Assembly: GCA_023659985.1 (NCBI GenBank)
Contig: JAGXOH010000028.1
Coordinates: 1 to 8,926, forward strand
Reading direction: 5' to 3'
Length of the DNA stretch: 8,926 bases
DNA from: Candidatus Falkowbacteria bacterium LH_S3
GTDB lineage: Bacteria; Patescibacteriota; Patescibacteriia; Patescibacteriales; JAGXOH01
Shown here piece by piece: positions 1 through 6,200 of this stretch. The notes beneath the pieces are model-generated. The model was not told the DNA's origin. It saw only the letters and a list, made by a program, of their open reading frames with translations, and searched no databases. How positions within the stretch are numbered: position 1 is the first letter of the stretch; each line of letters starts with the position of its first letter. Made by a program: the position numbers and the translations under genes.

Positions 1-154
1 ACTTTATTTTTCAATTAAATTAACTATTCTACCAACTATTTATTTACATTAAACCAAAATTAATTAGTCCATTGGTTATTTATCTTTAACTAACCCACCC
101 CCTTTGTCCATAAAAATATATATTTAAATCTATATTTAAATCTATATTTCTTAG
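1..154. other. AT-rich non-coding DNA at the left edge
   Basis: No credible gene is visible on either strand. The stretch is very AT-rich and has frequent stops. The only ATG-led minus-strand frame near the candidate promoter starts at 110 and is 11 codons long, too short to support as a gene. It may be the upstream region of a leftward gene beyond the window. Confidence 0.6.
119..149. repeat. 12-bp tandem repeat, about 2.6 copies
   Basis: The unit TATATTTAAATC occurs at 119-130 and 131-142, and a partial copy (TATATTT) follows at 143-149. It lies in non-coding DNA just downstream of a possible leftward -10 box, so it could sit in the 5' leader of a transcript leaving the window. Confidence 0.8.
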
Positions 155-183
155 ATTATAACCAAAAAGATGAGTTAATGCAA
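155..183 (-). promoter_or_regulatory. Candidate leftward sigma-70-type promoter
   Basis: On the minus strand a perfect -10 box TATAAT (155-160) lies 17 bp from a weak -35 candidate TTGCAT (178-183). No gene start follows inside the window, so the promoter would serve a gene further left. In DNA this AT-rich a chance match is quite possible. Confidence 0.3.
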
Positions 184-194
184 GACAAGGAATA

Positions 195-213
195 AACAAA
201 ACTTCGTTTTGTT
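195..213. other. Perfect short hairpin (8-bp stem, 3-nt loop)
   Basis: AACAAAAC (195-202) and GTTTTGTT (206-213) are exact reverse complements around the triloop TTC. It is the first of several small perfect hairpins in this gene-free region. No U-tract follows on either strand, so it is not an obvious terminator. Confidence 0.7.
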
Positions 214-256
214 GTTGAAAGTTGAATGTTGAAAGTTGAATGTTGAAAGTTGAAAG
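214..256. repeat. Heptamer tandem array GTTGAAA/GTTGAAT
   Basis: Six contiguous 7-bp units alternate GTTGAAA and GTTGAAT, forming three copies of a 14-bp higher-order unit (starting at 214, 228 and 242). The last unit ends AAA rather than AAT. It is non-coding. Heptanucleotide short tandem repeats of this kind are known from intergenic DNA in some bacteria, for example filamentous cyanobacteria. Confidence 0.9.
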
Positions 257-259
257 AAT

Positions 260-278
260 AATTTGCCTTTGGCAAATT
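260..278. other. Perfect hairpin AATTTGCC/GGCAAATT
   Basis: AATTTGCC (260-267) and GGCAAATT (271-278) are exact reverse complements with a TTT loop. An outer pair, AGAATA (255-260) and TATTCT (291-296), could extend the structure, although base 260 would be shared. It is non-coding and its role is unknown. Confidence 0.7.
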
Positions 279-300
279 TAATGCCAAAAATATTCTTACA

Positions 301-318
301 GCTTAGAGCTTAGAGCTT
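301..318. repeat. Heptamer tandem repeat GCTTAGA, about 2.6 copies
   Basis: GCTTAGA occurs at 301-307 and 308-314, followed by GCTT at 315-318. It is another 7-bp-period array in the same gene-free region. Confidence 0.75.
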
Positions 319-381
319 TTGGCAATTTTCCTTAGGAGCGAAGCAAATTTTTCTAAATTTGCCTTATGCTAAATTGCCAAA
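318..381. other. Nested inverted repeat (64-bp double hairpin)
   Basis: The outer arms TTTGGCAATTT (318-328) and AAATTGCCAAA (371-381) are perfect 11-bp reverse complements. Inside them GCAAATTT (343-350) and AAATTTGC (355-362) form a perfect 8-bp stem with a TTCT loop. The core word TTTGGCAA also occurs in the hairpin at 260-278, which suggests a related repeat family. It could be a folded RNA or the remnant of a small palindromic element. No coding potential is seen. Confidence 0.65.
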
Positions 382-400
382 TGTTAAAAATTAAAAGAAG

Positions 401-432
401 AAAAAATGGGGACACTTCTCGGAAATGTCTCC
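401..432 (-). terminator. Rho-independent terminator of the LamG gene
   Basis: Read on the minus strand, the arm at 426-432 (GGAGACA) pairs with 408-414 (TGTCCCC) with one A-C mismatch. A U-G pair and three more base pairs (UUC/GAA) extend the stem inward to a 3-nt loop (419-421). The 3' arm is followed by A and then six Ts (401-406). It lies about 45 bp past the LamG stop codon, the expected place for its terminator. Confidence 0.7.
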
Positions 433-478
433 GGAAACCAATCAAGAAACCAATACATAAAGAAACGTCCCGATTTTT
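402..478. mobile_element. 77-bp MITE/REP-like element with terminal inverted repeats (putative)
   Basis: The left end (402-420) and the reverse complement of the right end (460-478) match at 15 of 19 positions. The left end reads AAAAATGGGGAC and the right AAAAATCGGGAC. Inside, GAAACCAAT occurs twice (434-442 and 446-454), and the terminator hairpin fills the left half. The right tip overlaps the last two bases of the LamG stop codon (477-479). A small non-autonomous element or REP-type repeat is one reading. It could also be a terminator with coincidental symmetry. Confidence 0.35.
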
Positions 479-2570
479 ACTGATAGCTCTCATATAACGC
501 CTTTACTTCATCCGCCGATAACGCCCGATTGTAAATGCGGAGTTCGTCAATAGAGCCATCAATATATTGAGTAGCCTCTGAAGCATTTCCAATTGAAAGC
601 CAATTCACATCAGAAGCTGGAGCAACAGTGTCAGCGTAGGAATCATCTAATTCACCATTCACATAAGTTAAATAGTTACTACCATCATAAATTCCAACTA
701 GATGATACCAGGTATCAGTTGAAAGTACCGTTCCTCCTGCCCCTGCTCTGTGCCAACCACCATCAGCATAACCAAAATCAAATGTATCTGTTGCCTCGTG
801 CCCAATTCCCATTCTATACTCAACACCTGTCCCATCATTTTCTCCTTTTGAGAGTATTGAAATTGTCTCACCAAGAGTGCGTATTTTAACCCATAGCGAA
901 ACTGTAATTTCCCCATCTATTTCTAAACCCACAGAGTCTTCTACCCTCACATAATCATCCTCCCCGTCAAAACTCAAAGCGCCATTTGTTTTGCCTTTGC
1001 GATCTGCGGTTAAACTTGCTCCATAGATTGTGCCATTATTCCCGTATGGAGTAGAATCTTTGGCGTGGCCATCAAGAGTCCAGTGTCCAACCAAGCCTTT
1101 TTGAAGGTCAGAAATTCTTGGCGCCGGGTCATAACTCTCATATAACTGTTTTATTTCCTCCGCCGACAACGCCCGATTGTAGATACGGACTTCGTCAAGA
1201 ATACCACCAAGTGGATGATTATTACCCCTATCTGAGCCAAGATAATTTGTTGTCATTTTTGTTGACAAATCAGGTGTTATATACCCTTTGTCAACACCAT
1301 CAAGTATCAAATGAATGTCTGTTCCATTTGAATAGAAGACCAGATGATGCCACCCATCGGCTATACTTGCAAAGGTAACTTCAGTTGTATTCCCCGTCCC
1401 GTCCCAGGGATATCGTGTACCATCTTCGTTATCTCTATACCCAACTTGATCTGTATCAACATCTTTAAGGTAAAAACCTCCCTCAGCATTACCAACATCT
1501 GTAATCCAATATTGGTCACTGGGACTACTACTGTCTGGGTATGTCCAAAAAGAAACCAGATAAGTGCTCAATCCTGCTATCCCGACATCAACATAATCAT
1601 CACTCCCGTCAAAACTCAAAGCACCATTTGCTTTGCCTTTGCGGTCGGCAGCTGAACTTGCTTCATAGATTGTGCCATTATTCCCGTATGGAGTGGAGTC
1701 CTTGGCGTGGCCATCAAGAGTCCAGTGGCCAACCAGGCCTTTTTGGAGGTCAGATATTCTTGGCGCCGGGTCATAACTCTCATAAAGAGCCCTTACTTCA
1801 TCCACCGACAACGCCCTGTTGTAAATACGGGCTTCGTCAATTAAACCATCAATTCCACTAGAACCACCTCCCCATCCTACAGGAGAACCCATCGTAACTG
1901 GATTTGTGCAATCAACTATCTTACTTTCCGTGAAAGAGAACGAAGCCTCTAAACTATCATTAACATAAATTTTCATTTCTGAACCATTATAGATAGCTAC
2001 AATATGTTGCCAATCATTTAAGATCAAGACAGAATCTGTATGTAATTCGTGGTCAGCACCATCGTCTATATAAAAGCCTACTTCATCATCTGCCCCCAAA
2101 GCCAGTCTTAAAGCATCGTCAGTCTCGCTTGTATCTTCTTGATAGTTTGTTAATCCTACCTTGCTAATAACATTATCTCCACCGCCATGGGCAAAAGCTT
2201 CTCCATCCGAGGATATAGTTCTCGGATATATCCATACCTCAACACTTATATGGTCTGGGTTTAACCCCACCATATTCCCTGTATCATAATCAACTTCGAC
2301 ATAATCATCTACGCCATCAAAACTCAAAGCGCCATTTGCTTTACCTTTGCGGTCGGCGGTTGAACTTGCTCCATAGACTGTGCCATTATTTCCATATGGA
2401 GTGGAGTCCTTGGCATGGCCATCAAGGGTCCAGTGAGCTACCAAGCCTTTTTGAAGATTAACTTCATCGGTTCGGCCCGAGCCTCCGATAAAAATCACAC
2501 CAAAAGCTACTCCTACACCAAGGAGAAACAGCGCTATAACAATAATTGGGGTGATTAATAATTTTTTCAT
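477..2570 (-). CDS. Membrane-anchored triple-LamG (concanavalin A-like) surface protein
   Basis: This 697-aa protein has an MKK start and a single hydrophobic segment at about residues 5-30, a signal anchor or uncleaved signal peptide. The rest would lie outside the membrane. Three LamG/Laminin_G_3-type beta-sandwich domains follow at about 41-266, 277-480 and 492-696. Each opens with a segment containing HWTLDGHAKDSTPYGNNGT and ADRKGK.NGALSFDG.DDYV, and closes with (L)DE.RIYNRALS..E...LYESY. The domains are joined by the linker DPAPRISDLQKGLV. Proteins with this fold commonly bind glycans or other ligands, but I see no enzymatic motif, so binding or adhesion is an inference. The ATG at 2570 has no clear Shine-Dalgarno sequence, yet it starts directly before the hydrophobic segment and is the natural start. 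The gene follows a 261-bp repeat-rich gap, which contains a promoter candidate, and ends in a strong terminator. Entry and exit segments are nearly identical between domains while the interiors diverge strongly. Confidence 0.9.
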   Translation of the reverse strand: MKKLLITPIIVIALFLLGVGVAFGVIFIGGSGRTDEVNLQKGLVAHWTLDGHAKDSTPYGNNGTVYGASSTADRKGKANGALSFDGVDDYVEVDYDTGNMVGLNPDHISVEVWIYPRTISSDGEAFAHGGGDNVISKVGLTNYQEDTSETDDALRLALGADDEVGFYIDDGADHELHTDSVLILNDWQHIVAIYNGSEMKIYVNDSLEASFSFTESKIVDCTNPVTMGSPVGWGGGSSGIDGLIDEARIYNRALSVDEVRALYESYDPAPRISDLQKGLVGHWTLDGHAKDSTPYGNNGTIYEASSAADRKGKANGALSFDGSDDYVDVGIAGLSTYLVSFWTYPDSSSPSDQYWITDVGNAEGGFYLKDVDTDQVGYRDNEDGTRYPWDGTGNTTEVTFASIADGWHHLVFYSNGTDIHLILDGVDKGYITPDLSTKMTTNYLGSDRGNNHPLGGILDEVRIYNRALSAEEIKQLYESYDPAPRISDLQKGLVGHWTLDGHAKDSTPYGNNGTIYGASLTADRKGKTNGALSFDGEDDYVRVEDSVGLEIDGEITVSLWVKIRTLGETISILSKGENDGTGVEYRMGIGHEATDTFDFGYADGGWHRAGAGGTVLSTDTWYHLVGIYDGSNYLTYVNGELDDSYADTVAPASDVNWLSIGNASEATQYIDGSIDELRIYNRALSADEVKALYESYQ
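950..1144 (-). repeat. LamG boundary repeat, copy 3 (joins domains 2 and 3)
   Basis: This coding repeat covers the end of LamG domain 2, the DPAPRISDLQKGLV linker and the first ~60 residues of domain 3. It is closely similar in DNA to 1592-1786 and, apart from the linker, to 2300-2460. Differences are scattered single bases. The DNA between the boundary copies does not align well. Confidence 0.8.
1592..1786 (-). repeat. LamG boundary repeat, copy 2 (joins domains 1 and 2)
   Basis: This is the same module as 950-1144, encoding the end of domain 1, the linker and the start of domain 2. At protein level it differs by a few substitutions, for example YEASSAADRKGKANG here against YGASLTADRKGKTNG in copy 3. 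Confidence 0.8.
2300..2460 (-). repeat. LamG boundary repeat, copy 1 (start of domain 1)
   Basis: This is the first copy of the conserved opening segment, running from LQKGLVAHWTLDGHAKD to SFDGVDDYVEV. It lacks the preceding DPAPRISD linker because it follows the membrane segment directly. Confidence 0.8.
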
Positions 2571-2671
2571 AATAAGCTTTAATTTACAATTCTCAGATTA
2601 ATTTCTATTTTCTATTTCCTAACCTTGTCGCGCGCTCTTCTAAATTATATTTCTGTTTGGGATTTAGAGAA

Positions 2672-2730
2672 TTGAGATTTGATTGGTCATTGGTCATTGG
2701 TCATTGGTCATTGTAATTTGAGATTTGATT
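2672..2730. repeat. 13-bp direct repeats flanking the ATTGGTC array
   Basis: TTGAGATTTGATT occurs exactly at 2672-2684 and 2718-2730, on either side of the heptamer array. The second copy lies in the spacer of the candidate promoter. This arrangement suggests local duplication before the heptamer expanded, or the array inserting into the 13-mer. Confidence 0.75.
2682..2713. repeat. Heptamer tandem array ATTGGTC, 4.6 copies
   Basis: Four perfect contiguous units start at 2682, 2689, 2696 and 2703, followed by ATTG (2710-2713). The array is non-coding and lies just upstream of the LamG gene. Its edge forms part of the candidate -10 box, so copy-number change could alter the leader or promoter. 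That effect is inferred. Confidence 0.9.
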
Positions 2731-2737
2731 AGGTCAA
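2710..2737 (-). promoter_or_regulatory. Candidate promoter of the LamG gene
   Basis: On the minus strand TTGACC (2732-2737) and TACAAT (2710-2715) are 16 bp apart, each one base off the sigma-70 consensus. Transcription would start near 2703, inside the heptamer array, giving a leader of roughly 130 nt. A second, perfect TATAAT at 2644-2649 has no good -35 and is an alternative. Confidence 0.4.
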
Positions 2738-2743
2738 TTAGAA

Positions 2744-2764
2744 ATTAGGTTAATTAGGTTAATT
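2744..2764. repeat. 9-bp tandem repeat ATTAGGTTA, 2.3 copies
   Basis: ATTAGGTTA occurs at 2744-2752 and 2753-2761, followed by ATT. It lies in the same gap, upstream of the candidate LamG promoter. Confidence 0.75.
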
Positions 2765-2780
2765 CTATTTAGAGGGGCAG

Positions 2781-2805
2781 GTGCTACTAGCGATTTCGCA
2801 GCCAC
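2781..2805. other. GC-rich imperfect hairpin in the intergenic gap
   Basis: GTG at 2781-2783 pairs with CAC at 2803-2805. Inner stems pair GCT with AGC and GCG (2790-2792) with CGC (2797-2799) around an ATTT loop, with an asymmetric bulge ACTA (2786-2789). The surrounding 2772-2815 is clearly richer in G and C than the AT-rich DNA around it. No family is recognised. It could be a structured RNA element or recombination site, or a remnant of other DNA. Confidence 0.4.
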
Positions 2806-2821
2806 AGACACGACGATTTAT

Positions 2822-2856
2822 GAGATATGATTCATGAATTATGAATCAGTGATCTC
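2822..2856. other. Hairpin spanning the stop codon of the four-helix-bundle gene
   Basis: TGATTCAT (2828-2835) and ATGAATCA (2841-2848) form a perfect 8-bp stem around GAATT. GAGAT (2822-2826) and ATCTC (2852-2856) add an outer 5-bp stem. The TGA stop codon (2832-2834) lies inside. No U-tract follows in the minus direction, so it is a poor intrinsic terminator. It might protect the 3' end of the message. Confidence 0.6.
2832..2845. repeat. 14-bp direct repeat bracketing the four-helix-bundle gene, left copy
   Basis: TCATGAATTATGAA here matches TCATAAATTATGAA at 3260-3273 in 13 of 14 bases and in the same orientation. The left copy contains the TGA stop of the four-helix-bundle gene. Confidence 0.7.
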
Positions 2857-3263
2857 GTTTTTCTTATAAAGCCCTGAAGTAAAGAATGCGTTTTATTTGC
2901 TTGGGTTACCAGTTTTTTAAGATCATTTTCATCTAAATACCCTACATCTTTTGCTATTAGTATCTGATCTTTAAGTTCAATTAAAAATCCTTGTCCTTGA
3001 TAATAAAAGTGCAACTTGTCTTTGTATGTTTTTCTTCCAAAACCCTCTCCAATATTATTAGTCACAGAAGAACTTCTTCTCATCTGATTTATCAAAGAAT
3101 AAACCTCCTTTTTAGGGAAATCATCTGTAATCTCATAAACCAAAATGACTAACTTGTGTCCCTCTCTCCAAACTCTTAAATCCGTAAAACTCTTGATCTT
3201 TCTGTATTTCTTGTATTTTTTCTCCTCCTCTTTTTTATTCATAAATCGTGAATCGTGAATCAT
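2832..3263 (-). CDS. Four-helix-bundle protein (23S rRNA intervening-sequence/S23 family)
   Basis: This 143-aa protein matches the family pattern: SFTDLRVW at 25-31, FPKKEVYSL at 49-57, QMRRSSSVTNNIGEGFGRKT at about 60-79, an aromatic stretch ending F..EL..Q at about 86-99, and AKDVGYL at about 104-110. Members were first noticed in 23S rRNA intervening sequences but are now found scattered, often in multiple copies, across many genomes. Their biochemical role is unresolved. No rRNA lies nearby here. The charged N-terminus (KKEEEKKYKKYRK) extends beyond the usual core. The start at 3263 is 3 nt past the stop of the large fibre gene, so translational coupling is plausible. A second ATG at 3242 (M8) would also leave the whole core intact, and neither start has a strong ribosome site. 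The first residues (MIHDSRF) and the last (LIHNS) are encoded by the repeats that flank the gene. Confidence 0.88.
   Translation of the reverse strand: MIHDSRFMNKKEEEKKYKKYRKIKSFTDLRVWREGHKLVILVYEITDDFPKKEVYSLINQMRRSSSVTNNIGEGFGRKTYKDKLHFYYQGQGFLIELKDQILIAKDVGYLDENDLKKLVTQANKTHSLLQGFIRKTRSLIHNS
3246..3259. repeat. Heptamer tandem repeat TCGTGAA, 2 copies
   Basis: TCGTGAA occurs at 3246-3252 and 3253-3259. It falls in the first codons of the four-helix-bundle gene if the start at 3263 is used, or in its leader if the start is at 3242. It is the fourth 7-bp-period array in the window. Confidence 0.7.
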
Positions 3264-3273
3264 AAATTATGAA
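3260..3273. repeat. 14-bp direct repeat bracketing the four-helix-bundle gene, right copy
   Basis: TCATAAATTATGAA is the partner of 2832-2845. It contains both the TAA stop of the fibre gene (3267-3269) and the ATG start of the four-helix-bundle gene (3261-3263), so the junction between the two genes lies inside the repeat. Confidence 0.7.
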
Positions 3274-6200
3274 CTAACTTCCTCTACCACTACAGTTCTT
3301 TCAACTCTGGCAGTATTGCCAGCACTATCAGAAACAGTATAAGTAATAGTATATTCTCCAGTCACGCTAGTATCTATATTATCATTTGTAATTTCAATTA
3401 AGTCAGTTAAATCTCCATCTTTATTGTCAGTGGCTTCTGCTCCAGGCTCATCATAAGAATCATCTACTTCTAAGGTTATAGTAGAAGAACCATTAAGAGT
3501 AATAGTAGGCAGAGTAGTATCTTCTGACTGAGTTACAGTAATTTCTACTTTAGCTGGAGAACTGGTAGCTTGACCATCAGATGCTACATAATTAAAGTTA
3601 TCAGTGCCAGTGAAGCCAGGTTTGGGCTGATAACTTAAATTAGGAGCAATACCAGATGAGGTTCCATTGCTCGGAACCATAGAAACTTTGTAGGTTAAGT
3701 TGTCATTATCAGGATCAGAGCCTCTCAGGGTAATAGAAACTGAGGTTGAGGCGGAGGTAGTAGCATTAATATCTTGAACGACAGGAGATTGGTTTTGAGG
3801 TTGAAGGTGACATTGGGAGTTACTTTGCTCCGTAGCGGAGTACCAATATCCACCGACATCTTTACAATTAGTTTCGCTCTCACATGAACTCAGATGCTCA
3901 CCATCACAACTTGGACCCGAAGCACTACTAGGAGCAACTATTTCTACTGAAACAGAGTCAGTAGCAGTAGAGCTTGCAGAGCTTACCTCTACTCCAACAG
4001 TATAAGTGCTGGTGGCATTATAAGTGTGGCTGGTTTGAGGAGTTTGAGTTGTGGTTGTAGCCCCGTCTCCGAAATCCCAATTGAAAGTTAAAGTATTGAT
4101 GCTGAAATTAGAAGTTTCAACTTCAAAATTGGTTGTTGTTCCAACTGTGCCAACATAAGAAGTATTTAAGAAATTGACAGATGGGGTTGGGGCAGTATCA
4201 TTTCCACTGCCTCCATCATTGCCAGCTCCTTCAGTATCACTTCCACTGCCTCCACCACTGCCAGCTTCTTCGCTTGAATTATTATTATCGCTTGAATTAT
4301 TATTTGATACGCTGTCACTTTTTTCTAATAATCTTTTTAATTGATTTTTATCAATGCAAGTTTTCTCGTTATTCTCTCCTTCCAAGCACAACTCTTTAGT
4401 CGTGATTTTACCAACCACTAATTCCTTTATTTTGGCAACGCCTTTTTCAATAGATAACCCTAATTTTTGCAGGCTGTTTTTAATAACCAAAGTAAATTGA
4501 TTGAGAACTGAAGCTTCTGTGCTCGCCTCTTCGTGGGGAGCGGAACTTGAAGCAGAACTTGAAGCGAAAATGCCTATTGAACTGTCTTCGGCAAATTTCA
4601 GCAATCCTTTTGAATCTAAAGAGCCAATAGCCCAATGAGGATTGATGGAAATAAGCATCTTATCAACTTCTTCACTCTCATATGATTCCAAAGCAACTCC
4701 AATTACTCTTCCTGGCTCTGTTGCTTTCATTGCCACACCCGGAGTTGAGGAAGCAGAAGTCAAGAGATCGCCAATTTCAATTGGCCCATTTTCAGTTGAA
4801 ACTTTAACCAAAACTCTACCACTCAAAGCAACTGGCTGAGAAGTAGAAGCATTCAATCCTCCACCCATTGTGATAGCTGGATTTGAGGAAATAGCGCCAA
4901 TCAATTTTGAATCATAAGAAACTGATGTTTTTTGGATAATTTCGTTATCTTTAACTGAAACTAAATCCCCCTCTTTTGGACAATTGTTGTTATTCCCGCA
5001 TTTAGGATTAATGGGGTATCTTTCAGTAATATCTGAACCAGTATCTGGGTCAATACTTCCAGACGCTTTTATTGAACCATGAGCGGCGATTACATATGTA
5101 GATGTAGCATCTCCAGCCGCTCCCACAGTCAAAAGCTCAGGAGGACTCGTGGTCCCAATGCCGACGTTGCCGGCATTAGTTATAGTTACCAAATCTCCTG
5201 CCGTGCTACTGGAAACATTGAATATATTGCCTGCACTCGGTTGCTGGATGTCTAACTTTGCCTCTGGCGTCGTCGTCCCTATGCCGACGTTGCCCCCTAA
5301 CAGCCAGGAATCACCAGAAGCAGTTAGCTTGTTAACATAGGCAGTAGTTACTGATGGGACTGAACCAGTTCCATCAGGATTACTTGAAGTAGCATAAATA
5401 TAAGAAGAAGCATCATCAGTGAAATAATGATCTTGACCTTCTGAAGTGGTAGAAGCATAAACTCTAAAAGATGAAGCACCTGTTGGAGCAGTCCAGGATA
5501 CCTCACAGGCATCACCTCCAGTGTTAGTGTCACAAGAGACCTCTGATGAGCCAATAGTTGTTCCCACTTCATCAGAAGCAACTACCTTGAAAAAATAGAC
5601 ATCTGAATCCAAGGTTCCACCCGTAGTAGTAGCTGCTGAAACGTTAGTTGACACTTCCATTTCTGTAGCAAGATTATTTCCTGAAGCTAAAGTGAACTTT
5701 TGCTGTGGTTTTGTTGTGCCGATGCCAACTCGATGGTTAGTAGAATCAATATGAAAGGTATCAGTGTCAAAAGTATAATCTCCTGTTGCAGTATCTCCTG
5801 TATTAAGTAAAAAGGCATCATCTACATCTAGGCTATCTCCAGAAAGAGTAATATTTGTTCCACCTACCAAATTGGTATAATCAGAAATATCAATAACTGT
5901 TCCCTGCCAAGTACCCGTGCCTATTGTTCCCAAAGTATCAATTGTGGTTGAACCAGTGTCTGGCAGTAAAGCCATAGTGCCTAAACCTAAATTGGCTCTA
6001 GCTCCAGTAGCAGTAGAGGTTCCTGTTCCTCCTTCGGTTATATCCCAATCAAATCCTAATGTCCCTGCGTTTTCTAAGGCTCCCTTGTCTATGGAACCAG
6101 TAGAGTCAATGGATAGAGAATCTGAGATATAGGTATCGGACAGAGTTGAAGTAGCTAACCAGGAGCCTCCACTAACAAAGGCAGTACCAGTAGCTGAGGA

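Noticed and set aside
75..110. 11-codon ATG frame on the minus strand (MDKGGGLVKDK)
   Set aside because: It is very short, with no recognisable ribosome site or similarity. It is probably chance in leader-like DNA.
119..381. CRISPR array
   Set aside because: The repeats are 7-14 bp and directly tandem, with no unique spacers, and no cas gene is present.
2781..2805. Possible 16S rRNA fragment
   Set aside because: The minus strand shares the 11-mer AATCGCTAGTA with a conserved 16S stretch, but the bases on both sides do not match rRNA.
2770..2816. Cysteine-rich peptide frame on the minus strand (RRVCGCEIASSTCPSK then stop)
   Set aside because: It is too short, has no start codon and is not in frame with the four-helix-bundle gene. 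The hairpin explains the sequence equally well.
2790..2834. UGA readthrough (glycine code as in Gracilibacteria) extending the four-helix-bundle protein
   Set aside because: The extension is only about 14 codons before TAG and adds nothing to the domain. No in-frame TGA occurs in the long genes, so the standard code suffices.
3826..3842. Small inverted repeat CTCCG/CGGAG inside the fibre gene
   Set aside because: The stem is only 5 bp, lies within well-supported coding sequence and has no U-tract.
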